DNA from: Isochrysis galbana
Lineage: Eukaryota; Haptophyta; Isochrysidales; Isochrysidaceae
DNA length: 64,000 nt
Assembly (NCBI GenBank): GCA_018136815.1
Contig: CM030943.1
Span: forward strand, 1,671,978 to 1,735,977
Direction: 5' to 3'
Shown: one piece after another, positions 1-10,340 of the stretch
Layout: every line of letters begins with the position of its first letter
How positions within the stretch are numbered: the stretch's first letter is position 1
Notes under the pieces: model-generated
Seen by the model: the letters and a program-made list of their open reading frames with translations, nothing else
Database searches by the model: none
What the model was told of the DNA's origin: nothing
Translations under genes and position numbers: made by a program

Positions 1-1544
1 CTGGTCAGCCATCGGGCTGGGATGCTCTGCGAGGAAACGTGTGCGTGGCCCTGGGATCCCTGCTCAGTGTTGGCGAGGCGTTGGACCGCCTTCTTGCAGA
101 CGACCATGCCGGTGTGCAGGCAATTGCCAGCATTATCGTAGAGGAGGGCGCGCCGTCATCACTTCGTGCAGCGGCTTCGGATGTGCTCGGCCGTGTCGCC
201 CGCACAGCAGAAGGGCGCGAGGCGGTGCTCAGTGTCGCGGGTGATGCGGTCGCGCAGCTCTTCACCCGCCTACAGGTGTGCTCTTATGCTTCCCGTTGTG
301 TGGCTGTGCACCGGGAAGGTACAGGTAGCCAACCTTCGCAATGTCGCGTCGTTGGCGGCTGACCCATTTTGTCTTTTACTTTTTCCTGCTCTCCTGGTGG
401 CAATGGCTCATCCCAACTGCTCCCTCTCTCCCTCGTGTGAATCGATCCTTCTCAACCTCAGGCTCAACCCTTCGGCGACTCCGAAGAGCTTGAGGCGTCC
501 CTCTATGCCATTGCAGTATTAGCTGCTCACGACTCTGTCCGCGCCATGCTCCGCGGCAAGTCCGCCATCCTGTCAAACGCCGAAGACACGGCAGCATCCA
601 CCAACGCGATGACCCTGGAAGAAGGCGCCGAATGCGAACCCCCGCCGCCGACTGCGAATTTGGTGAGACTGCTGGGTGGTGAGGCACCTTCGCTTCGGCG
701 GGCTACGGCCATCGCCATTGCTGCCTCATGCCATGGCGGCGACATCGAATCGGCAAAGCAGCTGGTGCATTCGGGTGCAGTAAACGCCTTGTCTGCCCTC
801 GTGCATGAGAAAGACTCGGGTGTGTCGGCCGCCGCGGCTAGCGCCTTGCGTGCTGTCTGCCTCGCCATCCCCTCTGCCATGTTATGGCTCACCTTGCAGC
901 TGCCAATTGGCGTGCAGCTCGGAGAGGACTTTTGCGCGGTTCCCACCAACTCAACCTTCGGTGACTTGGAGGCGCTTAAGGCTATGCCCGATTCGGACGA
1001 AGGTGCTGACATCCTCTTCGTTTCCAGCGAAGATGAGTCGCTCGCGGCGCTAGTTGCCCACGCCAAGTCGCACGTTGACTCGGCTAGCTCGTCTATCACC
1101 GCAGTGTCCTCACTTGCACGGATGGTGAGTGATGCATTGGGTGGGAGCGTTGAATACGACAAGTACGAACACTTCGACGCCAGCGATGAGTCGATGGCTC
1201 TACGCCAACGCATGCGCTCGCGCGTCGTACCGATCGGGAAGCTCAGGAAGGGCGGTGCACGTGCACGGGCCGTGCTCTTCAAGGCGCTTGCCGATCGCTG
1301 CGGACTCGCGTGCGGTCTTACTCTCGGACGATGTGTTTCGGGTGCGCATGCGCACCATGCTTGGGCAACCGTCCCTGCGGGCCACGAGGTAGCGGTGGTG
1401 GATTTGCTTCATAACCCTGGCGAACTCTTGCCCGCTGAATCCGAGGCGGCGTTGCGCTACCAGCGCGTCCGTGAGTTTGCATTTTCTTCGTTGGCGTCGT
1501 CGCGCACCGAGCCCTTTGTTTTGCAGAAGCTACATCAATCGTAA
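1..1544 (+). CDS. ARMC3: ARMC3-like armadillo-repeat protein, C-terminal part (5' end outside window)
   Basis: Seen: two exons, 1-275 and 462-1544, joined in phase 0 across a 186-bp intron (cag|gtgtgc ... cctcag|gct). Reading enters from the left edge in the frame starting at base 3. The first exon and the start of the second form Ala/Leu-rich helical repeats (VCVALGSLLS, LRAAASDVLG) typical of armadillo units. The last ~140 residues carry the EDR1/CTR1-like block VPIGKLRKGGARARAVLFKA followed by LADRCGLACGL and an HAHHAW segment. In animals ARMC3 combines armadillo repeats with exactly such a C-terminal domain and is a cilium/flagellum and sperm-tail protein. Inference: flagellar role here. 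Oddities: none seen; stop taa at 1542-1544. The family call rests on motif recognition, and the N-terminal repeats lie outside the window. Confidence 0.8.
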
Positions 1545-2004
1545 TGCCTTGCTCGAGGGGACCAGCGGCTCCTCGGCCTCTACTCTTTCTGGTAGTGCAT
1601 GAGAGCCTATGCGAGCCGGTGTACTAACATCTGTCTGCGGGCAATACAATTTCAAATTTTGGGTGGTAGCTAGGCACCTCGCATCTCAGCTCGCAGTGGC
1701 GTGCCACTTGTTGCGTGACGATGGGTCTCTTCTTGCCTCTAACTCCTCCGAGGTTCCACGGTTCCAGATAGAGTAATGCGTGCGAGTGGTGCACATGTGT
1801 TCAAATGCAAGCATGCTATCGCGTCAGGCTAGTAGTGATAAATATTTGGTTTTGGTGTTGTTGTGGTCAAGGGGGAAACACGACAGTCTCATGGTTCTGG
1901 CCACTTTTCGGGCGCTCTTCCGGTTACGCGGCCCCTCAAAAGGTGCAACGGTCCAGTTCTTTTCACCGCCCCAGAGGTCAAACCTTTTGAGGGAACCTCG
2001 CGTT
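1545..2004. other. Intergenic, no gene seen
   Basis: This stretch follows the ARMC3-like stop. I see no coding pattern or known RNA. At 1926-1995 there is an imperfect inverted repeat (cccctcaaaaggt against accttttgaggg) that leads into the retroposon fragment beginning near 2005 and may belong to it. Confidence 0.5.
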
Positions 2005-2146
2005 GCACCTTCTGGGCAGTGCCCCCTCCCCCCGGTAGCACTCGGACACCTGGCTCGTCAAGCATGGCGGGATTCCGGGACGGAAAAGTTGTGTCCAATT
2101 AGTTAGTGGGGTTGGCTAGGATATAACATTACTTATTATTAATTAT
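2005..2146 (+). mobile_element. 5'-truncated retroposon, 3' module type ii
   Basis: The segment from the ccccccggtagcactcggac block through ggttggctaggatataacat to an attatta-type tail matches 48990-49115 almost base for base. At that second site it forms the 3' end of a complete element. Only the 3' end is present here, as expected for target-primed retroposition that stopped early. No protein is encoded. Confidence 0.75.
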
Positions 2147-2724
2147 ACGCGGGAGGGGGTTGTGCATCGTATGTCGTATGATTCCGAAGCGTTTACGTCA
2201 GTCGTTAGTTTTCTGAGTCCAAGGCCCAAGGTCGGTCGTTCGTTATTGGTGTTTGTGTTTGGTTGTTTATTGGGTTTCTTGATTCTTGTGATTTTGCTGT
2301 TTTTGCTAGCAACTTCGTCGAGTCCTTCCGCGTTCCCCTGCGAGCCCCCCCGAGTTTCCGAGTCTATACCCCGAGTCAACGAGTCCATACAAGTCAAGCA
2401 CGCGCTAGAGCCTAAGCCGTCCCCAGTTGCCTGCCACAACCCCCCACCCCCACCCCCACCACAAGCGTCCTTTCGCACTTCGCAGTTCGCAGTTCCGCGC
2501 CCACCGTGCGTCGTTCGCAATGCCCGTAGTCACTTCTAACATGGGTCCCGAGGAAAGTTCCATGAGCTCCCCGTAAGAACCGCGTTCTGCGCTAGCTGCC
2601 GGCGCGCCTTGGCAGGCAATCTCCAAGAGTGAGATCAGGCTTGCTCTGACAAGATCGAGGTGAGCTCTCGCCTCTCAGCGGGGGTACCACGTCGAGAATT
2701 GCACTTTTGTAGAGCATCTTGTTG
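2147..2724. other. Intergenic, no gene seen
   Basis: T-rich then C-rich sequence, including a run of short C tracts around 2440-2460. Open frames exist on both strands over the C-rich part but have low-complexity composition and no recognisable domain. Nothing further is supported. Confidence 0.4.
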
Positions 2725-2860
2725 GCTAGCATCCCTAGCCACATACACCGGACGAGCCATGCACCAACCGCGCACACCCCCATCGCGGGGTAGGGGCTCC
2801 GTTGCCGATGAGGCACGGTCCCTCAGCACTAGCACTAGGATTATACTGCCACAACAAGAA
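2725..2860 (+). repeat. Dispersed repeat S, copy 1
   Basis: Block running from ttggctagcatccctagcca through accggacgagccatgcacca to an ..aacaagaaaatct end. The same block recurs at 24770-24890 (+) and inverted at 41205-41345. It is about 130 bp, has no coding capacity and no clear terminal inverted repeat. It lies just upstream of the exostosin gene, so it may contribute to that gene's 5' region. Confidence 0.7.
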
Positions 2861-2964
2861 AATCTCAACGGAGGGGGGATTATTACTCTACTAGTGCTCT
2901 ACTACCACAACAAATGGGAAGCAGGGTCGTTCAGTTTTGTTCGGTCGGTCGGTCGGCGGATGCG

Positions 2965-5580
2965 ATGCGCGCGCGGACTGCAGCTGTCGGCGTCGGTGTG
3001 GTGCTCGTAGCGCTGCAGCTGCTGCGCGCGAGCCCGGGGTTGGAACATACTCATCCCCTGGATCAGCGCTCGCACGCGCTAGCAACCACACAGAGCGCTG
3101 AGCAGCGTACTCGGTGTGCTCTCGGCTGCGAGGCCAACGGCGGAAACTGCAACTGGCAGCGTGGCAAATGCGAGTGTCCGCCTCTGCGGGCGGGCGAGGC
3201 GTGTGAGCGTACCGCCGTGCCTATGTGCGCCGAGCAGTGGGGCCTCTCGCTCCCCCTACCACCATGCCAGGCGCTGGTCGAGAACTCAGCAGATTGGCGC
3301 GACTTCCCGCCGACCTGCGAGTAAGTGAACTGCTGGAGCGCTTGGGCTGACTCTCTCTCGGGTTGCTGCCTCTGCGATGTCTGCCTCACTCTCACAAGGA
3401 TGTTGCCAACCTTAGGGCGTAGGCCAGGAACGCTGTCGCCTGACGAGTAACCTCTGCAACCCTCTGTCCCCACAGCTGTTTGATGGAGTGTCACGCCCTG
3501 AATTTGCGAGTTGTGTACGTCGACCATTGCGTCAACGTCTCGGGGTTTCCCTTGCGTCCTAGGGATTGGACTGGAACAAAGGTGCCGCACCCCCGTCGCG
3601 ACCCATCTGGCGACGGCAGATGGCTACATCAGGCCTACGTACCCCGGGGCCATGACCCGCCGATCAGCGAGGAGGAGCTCTTGAGGCGCAATCGGGAGCT
3701 TGGCGATCGGCTCCGAGGAGACGCTGAAGAAACTGTCCGGAAGGGCCTGTGCAGCGGCCATGGACTGTACACTCGACCGATGCCTTGGAAAGCGCCGCCT
3801 GCTGGGCACACGGTCATTGATCCCGTCTGCCACTGCTTTCCCGGCTGGTTCGGAGACACTTGCGAGCTTCATGATGGCCCGTCAGATCCAATAGAGCGGG
3901 CATCAAAGCAAAGCTGCGTCCATGGATGTCGAGGCCGCGGCGTCTGCCGGCTCAACTTTTGTCATTGCGTCCCGGGTACCTGGGGAGTCGACTGTTCAAG
4001 TGGGACGCCGGATGTGGCACTGACCACAATGGTGATGCTGCAGGCCGAGGCGCAAAAGTTACAACAAGGGGTGTGGACGATCACGAGCTGGTCTAGCGAC
4101 ATGATACACTCGACGTGGTTACCTTCGCGGGTGGTGTCACGGGCCCGTGCAGTCGTCTCACCTCGGATTTACGTGTATGAGCTACCTCCTAATTTCAACA
4201 TCTGGCTGGCTGCCCACTTCCGTCGGCCCGGCCGCTGGGACCAGTCGTACTTGTACTCATTAGATTTGAAGATACATAGGTGCGCTTCTTCTTGAGCCAC
4301 AAAGCCCTCCCCCATGTGTCCTGGGACTAGCTCGATCCGCTCCCATCTTCACCAAGTCTCCTTACCGGCCACACCCATGAGTAAGCAGGTGGTTACTTGA
4401 TTCGCCTCACCGTACTCTTGACCCCGAGGATGCCGACTACTTTTTCATTCCAACTTACCTTTCCCTCGGCTTTTACGACTTTGACTTTGGACTATATTGG
4501 ATGTGCGCTCGTGGTGTCCAATATCTTGATGACGCACTGAACTACGTCACCCGACAGTGGCCCCACTTCAACCGATCGCGCGGAGCGGACCACTTGCTCG
4601 TCATGACAAATGATAAGGGAGCCACATTCATCCGGGGAGGCGTACCGAGGCTTCAAAACGTGCTTTTGGTGACACAGTGGGGGTGGAAGCGCCCACATAT
4701 CCACCGGCCTGAACATGACATCGTGGTGCCGCCAATGTTGAAGGTCGATCAGCTACTAGCTCAGTCGCCCTTCGTGCAGCATTCAAACGCTAACCCCGTC
4801 GCATCCGCCGCAAAGTTTGCGGCGCAAAACATGCGTGGCGAGTGGCGATACCTCCTGTCTTTTGTAGGCGCTATCCGGTTTCACACCCCAGGCTACTCGA
4901 TGGGCGTGCGGCAGGCCATCTTCCGTCGCTACAATGCGACAGAGGGGTTCTTGCTCCGCGACTTGCGCGGCGATACCTACGAGGGAGCGCACGCCCAGCT
5001 CGGGCCAGCCGAGTATCTCGCTGTGCTACAGCAGTCCAAATTCTGCCTTGCGCCATCGGGCATGGGCTTCTCGACCCGTGTCTATGAGTCGGTTGCGCAA
5101 GGTTGCGTGCCCTTGATCATCCAGGACGACCCCGTATCCAAGACTTCGGTTGATCCGGCCTTTGCCGACCTGCTGCCTTATGAACGCTTCTCCCTACGCT
5201 TGTATCAGAAAGACATACCTGACTTGCCCTCAATCCTCATGGCTTTCCCACTTGATAAATGGCGTGGGCTGCATGAGGCCCTCGCGTGCGTGTGGCCTCG
5301 TTTGCTGTGGCTGCAAGCAGATAATGAGGCGCCTGGCATCCAAATAGAGTCGAATCCAGTGGTGTCGAACGCGACGGCGGCGCTCGGCGACGAGGCCGAG
5401 ATACTCGCTCGGCACGACGCGTGGGAGTCATTGATGATTACTCTATCGAGGCGCACGATGAAGCATCGTGGAGAGGTGCTGCCGGGCTTCGAGTGGCGCA
5501 CTCCTGCTCGTAGCTGCACCTCATATGCTAGACAGCCTCCACCCGACCAACTGTTGACATCAACACATGCGCCGATTTAG
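2965..5580 (+). CDS. EGF-like/exostosin (GT47) glycosyltransferase
   Basis: Three exons: 2965-3320, 3476-4279, 4389-5580 (introns gtaagt...cacag and gtgcgc...gcag), 783 residues in frame. I chose ATG 2965 because it starts directly with a hydrophobic signal/anchor (MRARTAAVGVGVVLVAL); an in-frame ATG at 2914 is possible. Cys-rich EGF-like units follow, two ending in the signature CHCFPGWFGDTC and CHCVPGTWGVDC (about residues 235-300). From about residue 347 an exostosin domain begins (RIYVYELPPNFN) and continues in exon 3 with DADYFFIPTYLSLG, RDLRGDTYEG, FCLAPSGMGFSTRVYE and GCVPLIIQDD, the usual C-terminal GT47 sugar-nucleotide region. Family knowledge: type II Golgi enzymes that build cell-surface or wall glycans from nucleotide sugars. 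The acceptor cannot be read from sequence. Confidence 0.88.
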
Positions 5581-5689
5581 TGCTCAATAGGCACACCGCA
5601 TAATCTACGGTACAAGCAATAGTCTTGGATAGCTTTTGTTCGTGCATGCTCTGCCAAAAAGCCAACCACGAAGCTGCTCACGGTACTAG

Positions 5690-5830
5690 TGCAGTACTAC
5701 TAAAATGTCTGAGCATTAGCATGAGTAACATCACTATCACTAGCCCAGTACTATCACGACAACCCGCAGCGCACTTGCCCGTATACCTTGATGCGTCGTG
5801 TGCTTTTGCCTCTGACGACACACACAAACA
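5690..5830 (-). mobile_element. Retroposon 3' end, module type iii (split copy, part 1)
   Basis: Read on the minus strand, this piece ends in the ...gtgcgctg..tgtcgtgatagtac.gggctagt..-type 3' module that closes the complete elements at 11720-12636 and 36191-37111. Its upstream continuation resumes at 7198 after a 1.34-kb insertion; the 15-bp word tgtatcccttcgaaa stands on both sides of that insertion. The copy is clearly older than the complete ones because it differs at many positions. Confidence 0.65.
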
Positions 5831-5845
5831 TGTATCCCTTCGAAA

Positions 5846-7182
5846 AAAAAACCCTTTTAATATTCTCGCCACACGCGCGGCTATGTAGCTGTCCATCGTA
5901 GCCACGCCCGTTTCCCTTCCTTTCCCTCACTTCCCGCCTTGCGGCAACTCCCCTCGTGCTCTACTTAGGGGCTAGGGGTTGGCAGAAATATCCGGATATA
6001 TCCATTGGATATTTGGGCAGATTTTGGCAGGATTAGATATCTTCCGGATATTTGGGTGGGAGCCTTGGATACTTGACGGATATTTGGGTGGTCGAGGGGC
6101 GCCTGAGCGAAAACAAAACCCCCAATCAAGAAAACAAAACCATTGAGGGTTGAGGGGCTCGTGGCTTGCTAGGGGGTCACCAGCGAAGTCCCATAGAAAG
6201 TAGATAGATGGTGGATACGTGAATAAAGTGGCTGAATATGTAATATTGTAGATGATTGCGACAGACATAGACTGCGGGCAAGACGATGCGCAGAGGTGAA
6301 GGCCTGCTCCTGCCTCCTACTCCCGCCCACCGCCCCCAGGCCCCAGGCCCGCTGCCATCACGCCACACGGCACGCCTGGCCGAGCAGCACAAGTCTGTCT
6401 TCGGAAGCTTCGACAACTCGGAAAATCCGGCCGCACTGAGGCCTCTAGCGGCAGCCCCATCGCAATACAGTGCCCGTGGAGTATCCTCTCCTTCGGCGGC
6501 GTCGGAGGGCTTGGTCTCGAGGGTCTGCATGCTCCGGTGTTCTGGCATCTCGGGCGTGTCATCTTCTCCCGAGTCGGGCCCAACATCCCAGGTTTCGAGT
6601 GGCCTTTCGGCTACGAACGAATTGGTCAGTTCGGCCACTCCCTCGTCGCCAGCCGTGAAGGAGGCGCTCGGAGATAGTGCATTGATGCCTTGGGAGCCCA
6701 GTCGAGACAAGATGGAAGGTTCCGACGGCTCCGCAGCTGCCGCTTGCTCAGCGATTTCTTGGGCGATGGAAGGCGTGACATCCTGCCACCGATGGACCCC
6801 CGAAATTACATCACGATCGAAGACCTGCCACTTGCTGCGGCGCTTCTTCACCGTGTTTGGAGGGCCTGGCGTTGTAGAGCGGTCCTTTATGGGCCACTCC
6901 CACGGCAGGAAGCGGTCTCCTTCCGCCTCGGCCTCGTCTTGCGATGCGTTGGTTTCCGAGTCCTTCCGATGAAGCAGGCGAGACGCATCGGCAACGGGGC
7001 CTACGTCTGAGATCACGACAACCGAATCAGACACTGGCGAACCGCTGGGAGGCGTGAGGTGAGAGCTAGGAGCTGCCTCGCCTCTCCCCTCCATGAAGCG
7101 AGCCAGAGCCGTCCTCGGCTCAGCCAGTTCGAAACCGGTCGAGCAAAGCGAGGGGCGTTCTCTCAAGCTGGCAGCTGCATCC
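5846..7182 (-). mobile_element. Inserted retroposon with type i 3' module and carried coding sequence
   Basis: A 15-bp duplication, tgtatcccttcgaaa, lies at 5831-5845 and 7183-7197, defining a 1337-bp insertion into an older retroposon. Read on the minus strand, the insert begins inside an open reading frame (7182 down to 6177), passes through a stretch of aaatatcc/ggatatttggg motifs (5985-6110) and ends in the type i 3' module (cctaagtagagcacgagggg ... gagaatattaaaagg, then T-run). The same module ends the elements at 8158-8906, 30235-31102 and 49116-49764. A T-run tail and long duplication are what target-primed reverse transcription produces. Inference: a retroposon that carried along, or recombined with, a coding transcript. 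Confidence 0.65.
6177..7182 (-). CDS. Hypothetical protein segment within a retroposed insert
   Basis: I do not recognise this protein. The frame is open from the 5' edge of the insertion (7182) to the stop at 6177-6179. It contains no ATG before the one at the MEGRGEAAPSSH segment, so the copy is probably 5'-truncated. The product is acidic and disordered (SDSVVVISDVGPVAD, QDEAEAEGDRFLPWEW), with one basic/aromatic patch (KKRRSKWQVFDRDVISGVHR) and an Ala/Glu helix (IAQEIAEQAAAAEP). The last ~40 residues run into non-coding repeat sequence and are probably not original. The opposite strand also has a 228-residue frame over the same bases, but its composition is less protein-like. It could be a retrocopy of a host gene or part of a mobile-element ORF. 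Confidence 0.4.
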
Positions 7183-7197
7183 TGTATCCCTTCGAAA

Positions 7198-7445
7198 CTC
7201 CCCCCTCGCCCCTCGCGGGCCCAAGCAAGACTACTCCCATTGCATGAACTGCCCCCACAAGTTGCGGGGGAAATTCTTGTTCATCCATTTGCAGTCGGTC
7301 TACCGGGGAAAAACACCAGTGAGGAAGGGGGGGCCCTCGTCATTGTTAAAGAATGGCCCTTAAGCCCGCTCGCGCAGCAAGGGGCTCGTCGAAGAATGCA
7401 AATGGCTGCGTCCCGAGGTACCTGCCCCGAAGGCTATTTCGTAGC
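7198..7445 (-). mobile_element. Retroposon body, module type iii copy (part 2)
   Basis: Continuation of the copy begun at 5690-5830. The segment ctcccccctcg..., aagttgcgggggaaa, ccggggaaaaacacc and gcagcaaggggctcgtcgaag lines up with 36320-36540 in the complete type iii element, with many substitutions. It is therefore an old copy. No long protein frame is conserved between the two. Confidence 0.6.
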
Positions 7446-8034
7446 GAAAGCGAAGCGCGAAGAAGCTCGTGCGCTTGTGCTTCCTGGCACTAAAAAGATC
7501 AGTGGAAAGAGTGCTGTGGACAATCTATACAAACTCCCGAACAGGGCGCAAACTACAATGGGTTAAAAACCCGGAAATCCCGCTGAAAGGCGACAAGGAA
7601 GAGAGAGGGGCGAGGGGCCACACCTGGCTGGGCCTGGGGCCTGGGCCTATTGGATGGGAACAACCACGTCAAAGCACTTCAAGCCAAGTGGATACTCAAC
7701 TACCTGGACGCGAGCGACAGGCGCAATAGAAGATAGAAGCAAGTCTTGGATGCATGGTTCTGCCGCACGAGCCTGGGCAGCTGGGCAGAGCGGCAGTGTT
7801 GCGCCGACGTGCCCACGCACAAACTTACAGCAGACGGCCTAAATAAAAGGAACGAGCAAACTCCCGGCCTTCTGGAAGCAAGCTCTCGTCGCAAACATAA
7901 GAACGTTGCAACTCACCCCAACCAAACTGACATGGCAGGGGAGGAGCGGAGAGAGGGGGGGGGGCTCGTGCCCCCCCATGGGCGAACTACTAAGTATAAA
8001 TAACTTATTAGTATTATGGGGTATGGGGTATGGG
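7446..8034. other. Intergenic, no gene seen; short retroposon 5' fragment
   Basis: No recognisable gene. At 7930-8005 there is an inverted fragment of the retroposon 5' end (ggggggggctcgtgccccccc, then catgggcgaact..taagtataa), the mirror of 8158-8220. At 8017-8042 the word tatgggg is tandemly repeated about four times. Confidence 0.5.
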
Positions 8035-9006
8035 GTATGGGGGGTCCGGGGCCTAATAACGGATAATGGATAATGGTAATTAATGGGCCCCCGATATGTG
8101 CTAATTGGGTGTCTTGGGAACTTTCAACTGAAGAAAAATTCTCTCAAATTTCCTCAACTAAGTTTATACTTGGTTCGCCCATGGGGGGGCACGAGCCCCC
8201 CTCTCTCTCCACTCCTCCCCTGCCGTGGGGGAGGAACTACCCATCCTCCTGGCATGCCTGATGGCTTGCCAGGAGGCCACTGCCCTGCTGACCCACTCTC
8301 CCACTGACAGGCACGCCTGGATCGCTCGTCCTGGCCCCTCGTGGCCAGCCCATCGCTCCAACCCCCCTCCCCCCTGTTCGACAGGCAGACAGGTGCAGAC
8401 TGGGGGCCCCAGAGGCTCAGAAGCGCCAGCGAGGGAGAGGCAGGGGAGGCCAGGGCCCAGCCCCAGCCTCCTCTGCCCCCTGAGCTGGCCTCCAGGAGCC
8501 TCCAGGGGTCGCCAGCAAGCAGCTGCAGGCCTGGCGCAGGCACGCCATCGCGCGTGCCGCAGGAGAGAGGAGAGGGAGCGCGGAGAAGGGGGTGGGCGGA
8601 GCGAGAGCTCCGCCCACCAAAAAATATGTAAGTCCCGCACCTGTTTACAGGAGAAGTCGGGACTGAGGACGCCGCCAGCCCGGTAGGCATAGGAGGAAGA
8701 TGGGAACGGATCACCGGGGGGGGGCGCGGGCCACCGACCATATCTAAGCCCTTTACCCCTATCCCCCTAGTAGTGCACGGGGGGAGTCGCCTGATGGCGG
8801 GGGGGAAAGGGCCGGCGGAGTGGGGGTGTAGAAAGTTTTGCTGCGTGAGTAGAAAGTAGAGGGTCCACGGCCGCGTGTGCGGTGAGACTATTAAGAAATT
8901 AATTAATCTCTCAAATTTCCTCAATGCTTATGCTGATGCTGAGATGGTCATATTCATATTTTTTCACCCCTACCCCTACCCCTAAAAAAACCCTTTTCGA
9001 CCGCCA
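8035..9006 (+). repeat. Dispersed repeat G, interrupted copy
   Basis: Left part 8035-8157 (gggtccggggcctaat ... gatatgtgctaattgggtgt ... tttcctcaa) and right part 8907-9006 (gagatggtcat..tttttcacccct ... cgaccgcc) together match the uninterrupted copy at 45310-45476. A further diverged copy is at 28985-29133. The retroposon at 8158-8906 sits between the two parts. The right end of G is the recurrent word tgaccgccctaa. Uninterrupted length is about 170 bp, so G behaves like a short non-coding mobile repeat. Confidence 0.7.
8158..8906 (+). mobile_element. Complete retroposon, 3' module type i
   Basis: Exact 18-bp duplication tctctcaaatttcctcaa at 8140-8157 and 8907-8924 bounds a 749-bp element. 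It starts ctaagtttatacttgg, then a perfect G-run/C-run hairpin (gggggggcacgagcccccc), a second hairpin near ggcatgcctgatggcttgcc and a GC-rich body with ccccagcctcctctgccccc. It ends with the type i module (ccccctagtagtgcacgggg ... gtgcggtgagactattaaga). No long convincing ORF or RT motif. The long duplication points to LINE-type target-primed insertion, so this is probably a non-autonomous SINE-like element. It lies inside repeat G. Confidence 0.8.
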
Positions 9007-9347
9007 TGTACCATGTATCATGTATGTAAGATGTAAGTGTAAGAGGTCGGATATGCTTGTTTCACACCCTGATGGAGCTTATTTGCTAGCTCTTTTGTCC
9101 ATTGGGTCGCATCTTAAAAAATCGCGAGTATTTGACCCCCGGGTTATCAGACCGTCATCGAAGAAGAAAAAAGAATGGGCCTGAGTAGTATCTATATCTG
9201 TGTACTGTTTTGACCGGAACAACGCACTCTACTTGAGTAGGCAAGAGGGAATTCCGAGGGGAGGGGCAGGGAGCACGCAGAGATACCGGAGGGGGGAAAC
9301 ATCCGTGGCTCCTTCTCGTGTCGCGCGGTCCGCGTGGCAGCAGAAGC

Positions 9348-10340
9348 ATGGCAAGCTTCCGCCCCTGCTCTCCCCCCGCTTCCATCTCCCCTCCCGCTCG
9401 CCCCCCTCCCACCAATCCCCCCCTTGCTCGGGGCTCTGTCTGGCATCATGTGCTCTCCCCTTTCTGGCTTCCTCCTCTGCCCCTCTTCCTCCCGTGTCCC
9501 GCGCCCCCCCCCCCAACATGCTTCGCGTGTCTGTTCGGCGGGCCAGCAGGACACATCGTCTCTGCCCCCTTGCGAGACCCATGCCCGCGCAGACGGTTCA
9601 CGCTCACCTGCGAGATTCGACGCCATGCAGCGTCTCATTGTCTGCGCTGCCGTTGTCTGCACCGGCTGGCACTGACTGCTTTCGCTGCTTGCTCTGACCT
9701 GGTCCCCACTCACGGCTTTACTGCGCAGGGTGCCTTCAAGTACCTGCAGGAGCTCTGGCGCAAGAAGCAGACTGACACGGTCCGCTTCCTTCTGCGCGTC
9801 CGCTGCTGGGAGTACCGCCAGCTCCCGGTGATCCATCGCGCTGCCCGGCCGACCAGGCCCGACAAGGCCCGCAATCTTGGCTACAAGGCAAAGCAGGGCT
9901 TTGTCATCTACCGTGTGCGCGTCCGCCGTGGCGGTCGCAAGAAGCAGCTGGCGAAGGGCATCAACTTCGGCAAGCCGCGCAACTGTGGCATCAATCAGCA
10001 CAAGTGGCGCCGTAACCTGCGCTCCAAGGCTGAGGAACGCGTTGGCCGCGCCTGTGGCGGTCTCCGTGTGCTCAACTCGTATTGGGTGGCCCAGGATGCC
10101 CTCTACAAGTACTACGAGTGCATCATGGTTGACCCGCACCACAAGGTGATCCGCGAGGACCCTCGTATCAACTGGCTTTGCAACCCTGTCCACAAACACC
10201 GCGAGCTTCGTGGTCTTACCTCTGCAGGCCGCAAGGGCCGCGGCCTGCGCGTCCGTCACCATGGCGCCAGCAAGCGCCGCCCTTCGTGGCGCGCGGCGTG
10301 GAAGCGGCAGAACACACTGTCGCTCCGGCGCTACCGTTAA
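9348..10340 (+). CDS. RPL15: 60S ribosomal protein L15 (eL15)
   Basis: Exon 9729-10340 encodes [20 protein letters not shown] at its start, [20 protein letters not shown] in the middle and [13 protein letters not shown] at the end, unmistakable eL15. It is a structural protein of the large ribosomal subunit bound to 28S rRNA. The exon codes for 203 residues and lacks only the initiator Met; with it the total is 204, the usual eukaryotic length. The exon is preceded by ctgcgcag, so the Met must lie in an upstream exon and join in phase 0. The best candidate is ATG 9348-9350 followed by gcaagc, giving a GC-AG intron 9351-9728; no ATG|GT alternative was found in that stretch. The intron is extremely C-rich. 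The coding exon is certain; the first exon is inferred. Confidence 0.93.
   Translation: MASFRPCSPPASISPPARPPPTNPPLARGSVWHHVLSPFWLPPLPLFLPCPAPPPPTCFACLFGGPAGHIVSAPLRDPCPRRRFTLTCEIRRHAASHCLRCRCLHRLALTAFAACSDLVPTHGFTAQGAFKYLQELWRKKQTDTVRFLLRVRCWEYRQLPVIHRAARPTRPDKARNLGYKAKQGFVIYRVRVRRGGRKKQLAKGINFGKPRNCGINQHKWRRNLRSKAEERVGRACGGLRVLNSYWVAQDALYKYYECIMVDPHHKVIREDPRINWLCNPVHKHRELRGLTSAGRKGRGLRVRHHGASKRRPSWRAAWKRQNTLSLRRYR

Noticed and set aside
6286-6972. 228-codon plus-strand frame opposite the hypothetical protein
   Set aside because: It mirrors the minus frame; Ser/Arg-rich composition and lack of any motif make it the weaker choice.
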